Below, piece after piece: positions 17,112-25,913 of a DNA stretch of 64,000 nucleotides (position 1 is the stretch's first letter; each line of letters starts with the position of its first letter). The stretch spans positions 1-64,000 of the forward strand of contig DAMCZI010000028.1 of NCBI GenBank assembly GCA_032095175.1. The letters are read 5' to 3'. The stretch is from DAMCZI01 sp032095175 (lineage in GTDB: Bacteria > Bacillota > Clostridia > Clostridiales > Caloramatoraceae). Position numbers and translations under genes: made by a program. The notes under the pieces were generated by a model. The model had not been told where the DNA came from, ran no database searches, and saw only the letters and a program-made list of their open reading frames with translations.

Positions 17112-18101
17112 ATGAGCTATAATAGTTTTATTGAGTTAGAAAAAGATATAGACAAGTATACAGAAGAGGAAAAGTATAAAGAAGCTCTTAACTTATTGCT
17201 AGAATGTGTTTCAACTCTACCAAAAAAAGAACAAGAAAAACGTCAAGATACTATTATTAATCTTAAGGAATGGCTTTTTTATGAATGTAGAATGTATGAT
17301 GATTTTTATGATTTGGTTACAAGTGCACTTAATAAAGGCTACTCACGTGAATTAGATTACTATGATTCTTTAAAACAGGACTCAAGGTACATAGCCTTAA
17401 AAGAAAAAAGTGATCAGTTGTTGATTGAAAACCGAAAAAATGCCAAGTTTAAATACATTATATATGTACCTGAGGATTACTCGGAAAACAAGAAATATCC
17501 TGTTTTTATAAATTTTCATGGTAATGGAGATTTTATTGAATACCATAAGGATTATTGGAAACCTGATAATCTTCTTAAAAAGGGATTTATTGTTGTATAT
17601 CCTCAATCATCACAAATCTATGCTTATAATCATTATGAGTGGGTAGTAAGATCAAATGATAATGGAAATACTTCATGGGAACCCTATACTTCCTTATATG
17701 ATGAGCTAAAAGCTTGTTATAGTTCAATTGCTAAGGAATATTCTATAGATAATGAACAAATCATTGTTGGTGGATTCTCTGGTGGAGCTATGTGTGCTCT
17801 TGATATTGCTATAACTAATGCAATTCCCATCAAAGGAGCAATTGCCCTATGCTCAGGTAGACTAAAAAGCTTTACAGCAGAAAAAATTAAAGCAGCTTCT
17901 GCCAGAGGAGTAAAGCTTGTATTTTTAGAAGGAGCAAAGGATGAAAGGCTAGCTGGCGTAGAGGAAATGATGAAAAAGTGTAAAGAAAATGGACTTCCCT
18001 ATGAGTATTATATCAATGAAGGAATAGGACATTGGTATCCTGATGATATTGATGATAAATGTGAGAAAGCTTTAAACTTTATATTGGAGAGCAGGGTTTA
18101 A
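17112..18101 (+). CDS. alpha/beta hydrolase (dienelactone hydrolase/feruloyl esterase-like)
   Basis: A 329-aa two-part protein. Residues 1-110 are mostly helical and resemble a TPR-like or capping domain. The rest is an alpha/beta-hydrolase domain with INFHGNGDF (oxyanion side), nucleophile GGFSGGAM near residue 224 and catalytic His in GIGHWYPDD near residue 303. The acidic residue is likely in FLEGAKDE. There is no signal peptide, so it acts in the cytosol. AATGGAGG precedes the ATG at good spacing. It is divergent from the giant acetyltransferase gene and followed by the MNT-HEPN pair. The substrate is unknown. Confidence 0.83.
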   Translation: MSYNSFIELEKDIDKYTEEEKYKEALNLLLECVSTLPKKEQEKRQDTIINLKEWLFYECRMYDDFYDLVTSALNKGYSRELDYYDSLKQDSRYIALKEKSDQLLIENRKNAKFKYIIYVPEDYSENKKYPVFINFHGNGDFIEYHKDYWKPDNLLKKGFIVVYPQSSQIYAYNHYEWVVRSNDNGNTSWEPYTSLYDELKACYSSIAKEYSIDNEQIIVGGFSGGAMCALDIAITNAIPIKGAIALCSGRLKSFTAEKIKAASARGVKLVFLEGAKDERLAGVEEMMKKCKENGLPYEYYINEGIGHWYPDDIDDKCEKALNFILESRV

Positions 18102-18167
18102 TAGAAATAGCCATAATTTCAACTTTATTTTAATAGCTTATACATTTTTAAACCTAATTTATTAGCA

Positions 18168-18191
18168 CATATTTTAAAATATGGGTATAAT
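18168..18191 (+). promoter_or_regulatory. promoter with 16-bp palindromic operator for the MNT-HEPN pair
   Basis: A perfect 16-bp palindrome (18168-18183, core ATATTTTAAAATAT) lies two bases before a perfect -10 TATAAT (18186-18191), in the -35/-10 spacer. The -35 itself is poor. The position suits autorepression, which is common for toxin-antitoxin operons. Confidence 0.6.
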
Positions 18192-18209
18192 CTAAGTAGA
18201 GGTGTTTCT

Positions 18210-18647
18210 ATGAATAACAATGATTTTGTTATGCTCTGTAAAGAATTTATAATAAAAATAGATAAAAAATACCCCATAAAATTCGCATACCTTTTTGGAT
18301 CAAGAGCTAAGAAAACAGAAAATGCAATGAGTGACATTGATATTGCACTAATGTTTAATAATAGATATGATGCAATGGATGAAGTTTTTATCAGGGGATA
18401 TATAATCGAAGAAGGTAAATCATATTTCAACTTAGAGGTTGATATTGTACCACTAGACAAGGCTTCATTAGCATTAAAATATGAAGTGATAAAGGATGGA
18501 ATTATAATTAAGGATACCCCCGATGCGGCAAGGGCGGAGTTTGAGTCTTTAGCATTGAGAGAATACTTTGATTTTAGATATTATGCTGATATATATAATG
18601 AGAGTATGATTAAAAATATTAAAGATAGAAAATATATGGGAGGTTAA
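18210..18647 (+). CDS. MNT-domain minimal nucleotidyltransferase (MntA-type antitoxin)
   Basis: A 145-aa protein with the nucleotidyltransferase signature GSRAKKTENAMSDID: G30-S31, then ten residues, then D42-x-D44. A third acidic residue is likely in LEVDIVPL near residue 75. MntA-type proteins neutralise a partner HEPN toxin by adding AMP to a Tyr in its RX4HXY motif. The partner gene begins three bases after the stop. GAGGTG precedes the ATG. The catalytic residues are intact, although the neighbouring HEPN protein has lost its His. Confidence 0.85.
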   Translation: MNNNDFVMLCKEFIIKIDKKYPIKFAYLFGSRAKKTENAMSDIDIALMFNNRYDAMDEVFIRGYIIEEGKSYFNLEVDIVPLDKASLALKYEVIKDGIIIKDTPDAARAEFESLALREYFDFRYYADIYNESMIKNIKDRKYMGG

Positions 18648-18649
18648 AA

Positions 18650-19063
18650 ATGGTTAACAGGGATATAGTGTTATCAAGAATAGATAAGCTAAATGAATAC
18701 ATGGGTTTTTTAAAGTCTGTAAAAAACTACTCTAAAGAAGAATATATAAATACCCCTATGATTTTTGGTTCAACAGAAAGATTTTTACATCTTGCAATTG
18801 AATGTATCCTCGATATAGGAAATCACATTATTTCAGACTTAAGATATAGAAAGCCACAAAATAATAGAGACATCTTTGAGGTCCTTTATGAAAATAATAT
18901 TTTACCCCTTGAGTTAAAAGAAAATCTTTGTAAAATGGCTCAGTTTAGAAATATCTTAGTTCGTGATTATATGAAACTAGACAGAGGAATTGTTTATGGT
19001 ATAGTCATTAATAATCTTAATGACTTACAAGAGTTTGTAGTAAATGTATCAGATTACATTTAA
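18650..19063 (+). CDS. HEPN (HepT/DUF86-like) protein with altered RNase motif
   Basis: A 137-aa all-helical protein of the HepT/DUF86 type, expected as the RNase toxin partner of the MNT protein. The family motif Rx4HxY appears as RNILVRDY: R100 and Y107 are kept but the His at position 105 is Arg (CGT, one transition from CAT). RNase activity is therefore probably lost or changed, while the Tyr that MntA modifies remains. GGGAGG precedes the start. A shared 19-bp hairpin ends the operon. It may be an inactivated toxin or a repurposed complex. Confidence 0.83.
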   Translation: MVNRDIVLSRIDKLNEYMGFLKSVKNYSKEEYINTPMIFGSTERFLHLAIECILDIGNHIISDLRYRKPQNNRDIFEVLYENNILPLELKENLCKMAQFRNILVRDYMKLDRGIVYGIVINNLNDLQEFVVNVSDYI

Positions 19064-19071
19064 TAATAAAG

Positions 19072-19115
19072 GTACCAGCCTCTTGACATTTGAAAAAATG
19101 TCAAGAGGCTGGTAC
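19072..19115. terminator. bidirectional terminator hairpin (CCTCTTGACATTT family)
   Basis: A 19-bp perfect stem (19072-19090 with 19097-19115) lies between the convergent MNT-HEPN operon and the MutS-like gene. A-rich and T-rich flanks on the two sides allow termination both ways. It is the best-formed member of the dispersed palindrome family. Confidence 0.85.
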
Positions 19116-19131
19116 TTTTATTGGCAATTAC

Positions 19132-20742
19132 TTAGTTAGTTACAGCAGCTTCCTCATTTCTTACAATTCTAGCTTCTGCTTTGTTGATAATCTCATCTGG
19201 ATAGCCAATGTACTTTAATATTCTTATTGCATTTCTCGTTGGAGAAACACCCTTCTTTATTAAGTAATCAAATTTCAAACCATTTTCATCTACATCTTCT
19301 CTAAAATAATAGCAATCATAATTTTCTACTATTTTAGTAAGCTCTAAGTCATGGGTAGCAACAAGCACTAACGCATTGTTGTTTATTAAATAATTAAGTA
19401 TTTCCACTGCTGCAGAAACCCTTTCTGTAGGATTCGTTCCTCTAAATATTTCATCTATGAAGCTTAATAGAGGTACTTCATTATTACAGGAATTTATTAT
19501 ATTAAGTAGTGCTTCAGCTTCTCCCAAATAATAGCTCTTTCCACTCATTAGGTTATCGTCTGGACTTATGGAACTTATAATTCTAAAGTATCCTGCTTTA
19601 TAATGATCAGCAGTACAGGTATATATAGTTTGCGCCAAAAGAGCATTTACCCCAAGAGTTCTTAAGAAGGTGGATTTACCAGACATATTGGAGCCTGTTA
19701 ATATGACCCCTCGATTATCCATTGTTATACTGTTAGCCACAGGCTTCTCAATTAGAGGATGAACTATATTAGTGGCCTCAATAAATCTCTTGCCCATCTC
19801 AAGCTCAGGCTCTACATACTTATCTAGTCCAACTCTATAGGAGGCTGCAGATATTAAAGCATCAATCTCTCCTAGGGTTAAATATAATTTCTTAATTTCC
19901 TCTCTGTATTTGTTTATTTCATCAATAACAGCATAAAAGGCTCTTTCTTCTGCTAAAAAGAAAATATATATATATTCTGTTAGTGAACTTAAAAAGTCAC
20001 CATTTATCACATTAATATTAAGAAATGCCGTTCTTCTAGCTATCTTTTTACACTTAGCAGCACAGCTTTTTAATGCCTCTTCATGTTTATTAATTTCTGA
20101 AATATTTATTTTTGAAATCTTTTCTGCAGTTCTTATCGTTGCTCCTAAATATGTTACTGCCGACTGCTGTCCAAAGGTAATTTTCTTTTCTCTATAATGT
20201 ATAGACATGTTAATAACTAACACCATAAATAAAGGAAAGCCAACCATCTTAAATCCAAGGAAAGGAATTGCTGCAATTAATGCTAAAGAAGCTAATGCCA
20301 TAAAACTGTAACAAAATCTCTTTACCTTGCTTCCAATAACACGTCCCCATATCAGAGGTAATATACCAATTTCCTTCCTGCCAAGCTTATACAGCTCCAG
20401 CTGGACCTTTTCTCTTATATCTGTATTTTTTTGAAAAAACTCTATTAATTCTTTTCTATTATGAAGCTTCTCTTCATCAATAAGGGGGCTTCTTAGCATA
20501 GAATAAAAAACTTGCTCACCTGGTGTGGATAAAGTCCTGTCCAGCTCTTTGAACAACTCATCCATATTTAAATCCTGCCAGGTTTGATCATTTATATAAA
20601 ACTCATCAGGTTTATCCTCTTTAACACAATTAAAGAGTTCCTTCATATCTTTAACCTTTCTTTTCCTATATACCTTCTTACCCCATTTGTCTCTAATTGC
20701 AGCTAGAGCTTTTCTATTCCAAATACTTTGAATTATATTCAT
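19132..20742 (-). CDS. MutS-family ATPase with membrane helices, no mismatch-recognition domain
   Basis: A 536-aa protein with a C-terminal MutS domain V: Walker A TGSNMSGKSTFLRT near residue 350, Walker B LLSFIDEIFRGTNP near residue 430, and the helix ERVSAAVEIL. The N-terminal mismatch-binding domains of MutS1 are absent. Instead the region around residues 130-170 holds two hydrophobic segments (SFMALASLALIAAIPFLGF and FPLFMVLVINMSI), suggesting membrane attachment. Such short membrane MutS-like proteins occur in Firmicutes and Bacteroidetes; their role is unknown and is unlikely to be classical mismatch repair. The site before the ATG is weak. Confidence 0.85.
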   Translation of the reverse strand: MNIIQSIWNRKALAAIRDKWGKKVYRKRKVKDMKELFNCVKEDKPDEFYINDQTWQDLNMDELFKELDRTLSTPGEQVFYSMLRSPLIDEEKLHNRKELIEFFQKNTDIREKVQLELYKLGRKEIGILPLIWGRVIGSKVKRFCYSFMALASLALIAAIPFLGFKMVGFPLFMVLVINMSIHYREKKITFGQQSAVTYLGATIRTAEKISKINISEINKHEEALKSCAAKCKKIARRTAFLNINVINGDFLSSLTEYIYIFFLAEERAFYAVIDEINKYREEIKKLYLTLGEIDALISAASYRVGLDKYVEPELEMGKRFIEATNIVHPLIEKPVANSITMDNRGVILTGSNMSGKSTFLRTLGVNALLAQTIYTCTADHYKAGYFRIISSISPDDNLMSGKSYYLGEAEALLNIINSCNNEVPLLSFIDEIFRGTNPTERVSAAVEILNYLINNNALVLVATHDLELTKIVENYDCYYFREDVDENGLKFDYLIKKGVSPTRNAIRILKYIGYPDEIINKAEARIVRNEEAAVTN

Positions 20743-20808
20743 CTTTTATCACTTCTCTTCCTCTATATAATTAAATTACCGCTGTATAATAAAGTATTCA
20801 TAATAATA

Positions 20809-21654
20809 TTACTGTATATTTTGAAAGCCCTGTCCTAATACTTCATGTGCAGTATTCACAATGATAAATGCATCTGGATAATTCTTCTTAATAAACACCC
20901 TTAGCTTTATTAGTTGAGATCTATCCATTACAGAATATACTAATTTTCTTTTTTCATTTGTATACCCACCTTCTGCTTCAAAGATACTGCATCCTCTGTT
21001 TATTTCATTAATAATATACTCTCTAATCATATCACAATTATTTGAATATACCGTAACTGCCTTTACAGAACTAAATCCTTCAATAATTTTATCTATGATT
21101 ATTCCATTTAAGATTACACAAATAAATGCATACAATGCACTTGATATTCCAAAGGTAATACCTGCAAAAATGACCACCAGAACGTCTACCGCTTGCATGG
21201 CTTTTCCCATATCAATGTGAAAATACTTATTAAGTATCTTTGCAATAATATCCGTCCCTCCAGTAGAAGCATTTTGTGAAAAAACAATACCAAGGCCTGT
21301 CCCAACCATTAGGGTACCAATAATGACCGAAAGCAAAATATCATTTGTAAGTTTTTGTGGTGTAAATACCTTTTCTATAAACCACATCGCACCTGATATT
21401 CCAAAGCTTGCATAAATAGTTTTCGCTCCAAAATTGCCTCCTATAAATATAAACCCTATAATAAAAAGCACTACATTCATTGCCATCATAAGCATTCCCA
21501 TTGGTAAAGAGGGTATATAGTGGCTTATCGCCATAGAAATACCTGTAATCCCTCCCCCCGTAATATTAGAGGGAACATAAAAATACTGAACTCCAATACT
21601 AGCCAATATGAAACCTATCGTTATGATAAAATACTCCTTTATTCTGTCCATCAT
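20809..21654 (-). CDS. YitT-family membrane protein (DUF161 + DUF2179)
   Basis: A 281-aa integral membrane protein. Five or six hydrophobic segments include IITIGFILASIGVQYFY and the glycine-rich ITGGGITGISMAISHYIP and NASTGGTDIIAKIL motifs typical of YitT. A C-terminal DUF2179 domain (AVTVYSNNCDMIREYII onwards, ending TAHEVLGQGF) follows. Annotated start: the ATG at 21654, behind AAAGGA; the frame stays open 80 codons further but that part covers the promoter and lacks YitT character. It has its own promoter at 21784-21812. The transported substrate is not established. Confidence 0.88.
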   Translation of the reverse strand: MMDRIKEYFIITIGFILASIGVQYFYVPSNITGGGITGISMAISHYIPSLPMGMLMMAMNVVLFIIGFIFIGGNFGAKTIYASFGISGAMWFIEKVFTPQKLTNDILLSVIIGTLMVGTGLGIVFSQNASTGGTDIIAKILNKYFHIDMGKAMQAVDVLVVIFAGITFGISSALYAFICVILNGIIIDKIIEGFSSVKAVTVYSNNCDMIREYIINEINRGCSIFEAEGGYTNEKRKLVYSVMDRSQLIKLRVFIKKNYPDAFIIVNTAHEVLGQGFQNIQ

Positions 21655-21783
21655 TTCTAATTTTCCTTTCATTTGTAAACTTCTATAAAAAGTTCTCCAA
21701 ACTTTGCTTCTGATATTTAATCTAACTACTAATATTGCATCAATTAAGAAAACTTTCCACACACTATTGTAGCATAATCCACA

Positions 21784-21812
21784 ATTATAGGGTAGAAAAG
21801 ATTTAAAGACAA
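21784..21812 (-). promoter_or_regulatory. sigma-A promoter of the YitT-family gene
   Basis: On the minus strand, -35 TTGTCT (21812-21807) and -10 TATAAT (21789-21784) are exactly 17 nt apart, about 130 nt upstream of the chosen start. This supports the shorter start. Confidence 0.75.
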
Positions 21813-21883
21813 AAGCCTTTACAAAAGAGAATTTATTCTCCATTCTCTGTCGGCTGTTTCCTTTAAATCCAGTCAACAAATTC

Positions 21884-21926
21884 AACAGGCACATGGATAC
21901 ATTTCATTAATATCCATGTGCCTGTT
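21884..21926. terminator. hairpin upstream of the YitT promoter
   Basis: A 16-bp perfect stem (21884-21899 with 21911-21926). It lies downstream of the second giant acetyltransferase gene and upstream of the YitT promoter, so it probably ends the former's transcript, although no long T run follows. Confidence 0.6.
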
Positions 21927-22058
21927 ATTAATCACAACTTATTTAATATGAATATTTCATTACTTACCTGATATAGTAATGCCACAAACTGCAATCCAAG
22001 TAAGTATAAGCCCCCTCCTTTTTTAGGATATGATATCATTTTATTTAACCATTTACAG

Positions 22059-22121
22059 CTAAAGGTGATAGTTCCAAAGAGAGGAGGTTTGTTCTTTATC
22101 TCTAGCGATTAGCACCTTTAG
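22059..22121 (-). other. nested hairpin just after giant acetyltransferase gene 2
   Basis: A 9-bp outer stem (CTAAAGGTG at 22059-22067 with its complement 22113-22121) encloses an inner AGAGA/TCTCT pairing. It starts 11 bases beyond the stop. There is no T run, so it could protect the mRNA 3' end or be a weak terminator. I could not match it to a known riboswitch. The rest of 21927-22058 shows nothing else. Confidence 0.45.
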
Positions 22122-22131
22122 ACTTTCCCAA

Positions 22132-25100
22132 TTAAAACCTTATATTATTTAAACACTTAAGTAGTTTATCGGGTATATGCTCCTCTGTAAAAATATAAAA
22201 TGTTGGATCTGTAAATAAACTTTCACCATGTGCCATATTTAGATCTCTTATTATACCGCAAAAATTATCCTTATCATTTATTAAAAGTCGTGTTACACAT
22301 TTATCATAATCTGTGTATATCTGAAGTTTGTCATTGATTTCATCATTACCAAAATACAAAGAGGTATTTGGATATATTTGAATTTCTTCAGTACTAGGTC
22401 TCAATGTTGTAATTTCCTTATGGGGTTCTTTAAAGCACACATAATTTTTGATTATATCATTATTAATATTGAAGAAATTCTTATTCATAAAGCACATTTC
22501 TTTCATATACTTCCCCATATTATTAACAAACTCAGATGTATGGCATAAAACAGGAATTCCTGGAAGCATTAAATAATAGTCGTTTATTATTAATCCTTTG
22601 TATTCATCATTTTCTTGAATATATAAACATGCTTTAATTCCACTCCATTTATTTTTATAAGCATCTTCTATTTCAACAAACTCTGCTGTTATTTTTTCCT
22701 TTGATAGATGAGCAGAATTATTAAACCAATTTCTTGGTACAGTTTGTATTCCCCCAAACCAAGGGTTGAACCAAGTCCTCATCCCTAAATGTGGAAATGA
22801 GCTTTCAATATAGTCAATACCCTTATATTTTAATGAGTATATCCCATTACTATAATCAGGAGAAGCCTTAACCTCAATTTCTCCATTGATCATTGAATAA
22901 ACAGTATAGTTTTCTTTATTTACTATTTCTGTTTTTATAGGTGTGTCCTTAACTTTAAATATAGCTGCTTTTTTATGTAATGATAAGTTTCCTATATTTG
23001 CTTTTATGGATATAATATCAGTATTGGATTTATCAAGCATAGGAATATTAATTGTTGCATTCAATACTTTATCCTCAATGATTTTTTTGACACAGCGAAT
23101 AGATTTATTTTGAGATTCAATTATTACTTCACCATCAAAAGGCAACTGCTTATGCTCTATTAATTCCACAGAAATATTATCTTTAATAATTGGATTATTA
23201 TTGTTTATAGTCACTTCAAATTCTGGTACTGTATTCAAGTTTAGTAATCTTGATTCTTTTAAAACAAAGCTTCGTAAATCTTGCCAAGTTTCAAAGGTTG
23301 TCAAGGCTGTATAAATAGATTTTGTCACTTTTTTAGCATTTCCCTGAATTTTGCCAAGGTTGTGTTCAAAATATATATAAGGCCATTCACCAAAATTTAC
23401 CTTTAAATCTTCATCCCACCAAAGACTTCTTGAACCACCTTTATATTTTGTAAAAATCCAATTTTCATTTAGCCTTTCGCTTTGGAAAAGCATTGCTTCC
23501 CAAAAACATATATTGGATAACTGTATAATCCTATTATCATAGGGTAAAAATGCTCCCATAAGCTCATTATGAAATACTTCTTGTTTTAACCATATTTCAT
23601 CAGTCGTTTCATTTGAGGACAAATTACATATTTCATAATTAGATTCTACAATTCCGTTGTTTAAAATCTTTATGACTAAAGTCACCTTGATTTTATCATA
23701 ATCTGCAAAACCATAGTCTGCTTTAAGCACAATATAATCATCTTCTTTGTACCAATGAACATTTGCAGCATTTTTATTTGCAAATTCCTCAGAATAAGGT
23801 AATCCTAATCTTGGGTATTCCAAAATAGTTTCAATATGCTTTTTATCAAATTTTTTGAAGCTTACCTCATTATAGTCCTTATTTAAAATTACAGTATAGG
23901 AACCATTAACTACTATATAATTGTCTTGAGTTTCTGCACCAAAAGCTTCATCTCTTCCCTTTATAAACTCTACTATATTTGTCTTAAACAAAATACATTC
24001 ACCATTTTTTAATGCAGCCTTAACATCAAGTGAAGAAGAAAAAACAGTTGGCTTGTTTAAAATAAAGGGTAATTCTAATGAAATTCTCTCCTGCTTCTTT
24101 ATTGGGATACTAAAACTTCTTTTTAATAACTTTATATCCTTATTTTCTGGAATTTCAAATTCTAAAACAGCATCCTCATGCATGTTACTTTCTATATCAA
24201 TGTACATTTTATAAGTTTGTCCAACAAATCTTTCAATACTCTCAGATAAAAGCGATATTTTTGCTGGAATTTTTGGAATAATCCCAAGTCTAAATAAAGC
24301 CTTTTTACCATTTATAGAAATTTCTGATACCACAGCAGGATGTGTTTTATACTCATTAACCTCCCTATCAATAGGCTCTATAAACAATTCTCCATCAACT
24401 ATTTCTGTATCAATAACATTAATATTTTCATTAAAATCAAATTTGATATTTTTATCATTATGTCCCTTTATTTCTATCCCCAAAGGCTTTCCTGTTTTAT
24501 TAACAATTTTATAGGAAACCTTGTAGGCTCTTCCAAATATAAGGCATTGATTTTCTATAGACATAGAAATTAAATAATCTTCTGTTTCAATAAGTCTTAG
24601 CCCTCTTCCTCTCCTTTCAAATTCCATTCTAAGGCTACTGCCTTCATTTTCCCAATTATATTCATAAAACTCAAAATCCCCTTCACTTCTCCCATCAGGT
24701 TCCATATCTATGTTTCTTATTAAATCCCTATACCAGTCTATATTTTTAAAATACTCCATAATTGCTTCAGTTTGAAAAACATAGGGAATAAAGTTCATTA
24801 AATGAGAACCTCCATCATTTTCCAGAAAAAAGCCGCATCTTTTGTATAACGGTATAGACTTTGTATTAGATGACCATGAATAAAGCTCTAATCTTGGGAC
24901 CTTAGCTTCTGTAGTTCTTTCAATTGCTTTTTTAACAAGTGTTTTACCTATTCCCATGCCATGACAATCAAATCTTGCATTTAATAGTTTAATCTCGAGC
25001 GCTCCCTCATCTTCTGCATACTCTTTTATATTGCAATAACCAAGAACTTCATTATTTTTTATGGCTAGAAAAGTATCTGAATTTGTTTTTTCACTCTGTT

Positions 25101-25227
25101 CTGATAAAACTTGCTCTTCTGTCTTATTGGAGTACCATCCATTCCACCCTTCAGAACTCAATCTCCACATTCTTGCAACTTCACCTGCGTAAGATGGATC
25201 ATATTCTATGATTTTTAAATTCTCCAT
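22132..25227 (-). CDS. giant GNAT acetyltransferase fused to a beta-rich region, copy 2
   Basis: A 1031-aa paralogue of the protein at 13647. The N-terminal GNAT domain shares AGEVARMWRLSSEGWNG, the acetyl-CoA loop CHGMGIGKTLVKKAIER and SIPLYKRCGF. The long C-terminal part shares IDMEPDGR, RGRGLRLIET, NPWFGGIQTVPRNW and HIPDKLLKCLNNI with copy 1. No signal peptide or membrane helix. AAGGGGGGG precedes the ATG. The upstream 105 bp hold a TATAAT box but not the shared motif of copy 1, so the two copies are probably regulated differently. Co-existence 5.4 kb apart suggests divergence to different substrates. Function unknown. Confidence 0.8.
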   Translation of the reverse strand: MENLKIIEYDPSYAGEVARMWRLSSEGWNGWYSNKTEEQVLSEQSEKTNSDTFLAIKNNEVLGYCNIKEYAEDEGALEIKLLNARFDCHGMGIGKTLVKKAIERTTEAKVPRLELYSWSSNTKSIPLYKRCGFFLENDGGSHLMNFIPYVFQTEAIMEYFKNIDWYRDLIRNIDMEPDGRSEGDFEFYEYNWENEGSSLRMEFERRGRGLRLIETEDYLISMSIENQCLIFGRAYKVSYKIVNKTGKPLGIEIKGHNDKNIKFDFNENINVIDTEIVDGELFIEPIDREVNEYKTHPAVVSEISINGKKALFRLGIIPKIPAKISLLSESIERFVGQTYKMYIDIESNMHEDAVLEFEIPENKDIKLLKRSFSIPIKKQERISLELPFILNKPTVFSSSLDVKAALKNGECILFKTNIVEFIKGRDEAFGAETQDNYIVVNGSYTVILNKDYNEVSFKKFDKKHIETILEYPRLGLPYSEEFANKNAANVHWYKEDDYIVLKADYGFADYDKIKVTLVIKILNNGIVESNYEICNLSSNETTDEIWLKQEVFHNELMGAFLPYDNRIIQLSNICFWEAMLFQSERLNENWIFTKYKGGSRSLWWDEDLKVNFGEWPYIYFEHNLGKIQGNAKKVTKSIYTALTTFETWQDLRSFVLKESRLLNLNTVPEFEVTINNNNPIIKDNISVELIEHKQLPFDGEVIIESQNKSIRCVKKIIEDKVLNATINIPMLDKSNTDIISIKANIGNLSLHKKAAIFKVKDTPIKTEIVNKENYTVYSMINGEIEVKASPDYSNGIYSLKYKGIDYIESSFPHLGMRTWFNPWFGGIQTVPRNWFNNSAHLSKEKITAEFVEIEDAYKNKWSGIKACLYIQENDEYKGLIINDYYLMLPGIPVLCHTSEFVNNMGKYMKEMCFMNKNFFNINNDIIKNYVCFKEPHKEITTLRPSTEEIQIYPNTSLYFGNDEINDKLQIYTDYDKCVTRLLINDKDNFCGIIRDLNMAHGESLFTDPTFYIFTEEHIPDKLLKCLNNIRF

Positions 25228-25332
25228 AAATGCCCCCCCTTACCTCTTGTGATATTATAATTTCTATATGTAACAGTATTTCTATAGGTTATTCTTGTTT
25301 TTTATTCTATTGTATAGCAAGTCTTTTTCAAA

Positions 25333-25869
25333 CTATCTCAATTTTTTTCTCATCCAAAGTACCTTTAATTTTTCCCCAGCAATTTCACCATTATAGGTTG
25401 TAAATACCTCAAAGCCTGCTCTTTCATAGGCTTTTAGTGCTCTTTTGTTAAATTCTGCAACACCTAGCCTTACATAATCACCCCTGTAGTTATGATATTT
25501 TACTGCAAAATCAACACATGCCATAACAAATTCATGTCCTAAACCATTGCCTGTTAAGTCAGGTCTTTTTCCAAATCCAATCCACATTTGATAGTCCTTA
25601 TCTGGATTGTTTTTAACAACATCTATTTCAACATATCCATCATCCTCTGAATTTTCATCAGCCTCATCAAAAAACTCAGTCGTTAGTTCCCCAACTAAAT
25701 TGTCCTTCTCATCTAAAACCGCAAACTTTTCTTTTCCCCATTTTTGTTCTTCAAGCAATAGCTCTTCCTCATTATGATAATCATAGATGGAATATTCCCC
25801 ACCATATTTCCAATTATCAATCATTTCCCTTGCATACTTCTCATTCATCGCAGCAAATTTAAAATTCAT
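25333..25869 (-). CDS. GNAT acetyltransferase
   Basis: A 178-aa GNAT-fold acetyltransferase. It has FAVLDEKDNLVGELTTEFF on the central strands, an unusually acidic insert (DEADENSEDDGYVEIDV), the acetyl-CoA loop RPDLTGNGLGHEFVMACVDFA and NKRALKAYERAGFEVF at the end. The ATG at 25869 is preceded by GGGGGGAGA; an in-frame GTG at 25884 is less likely. It lies 45 bp after the beta-lactamase-like gene on the same strand and may share its transcript. The substrate is unknown. Confidence 0.85.
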   Translation of the reverse strand: MNFKFAAMNEKYAREMIDNWKYGGEYSIYDYHNEEELLLEEQKWGKEKFAVLDEKDNLVGELTTEFFDEADENSEDDGYVEIDVVKNNPDKDYQMWIGFGKRPDLTGNGLGHEFVMACVDFAVKYHNYRGDYVRLGVAEFNKRALKAYERAGFEVFTTYNGEIAGEKLKVLWMRKKLR

Positions 25870-25913
25870 ATTCTCTCCCCCCACCGAACATAATCATTGT
25901 ATATTTAAAAGAT

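Noticed and set aside
20809..21894. The long N-terminal extension of the YitT-family protein
   Set aside because: The first 80 codons cover the predicted promoter and lack family character; the ATG at 21654 has a ribosome binding site.
22059..22121. A riboswitch upstream of the YitT gene
   Set aside because: The hairpin is right after the stop of the preceding gene and upstream of the YitT promoter, so it cannot be part of the YitT leader; its shape matches no class known to me.
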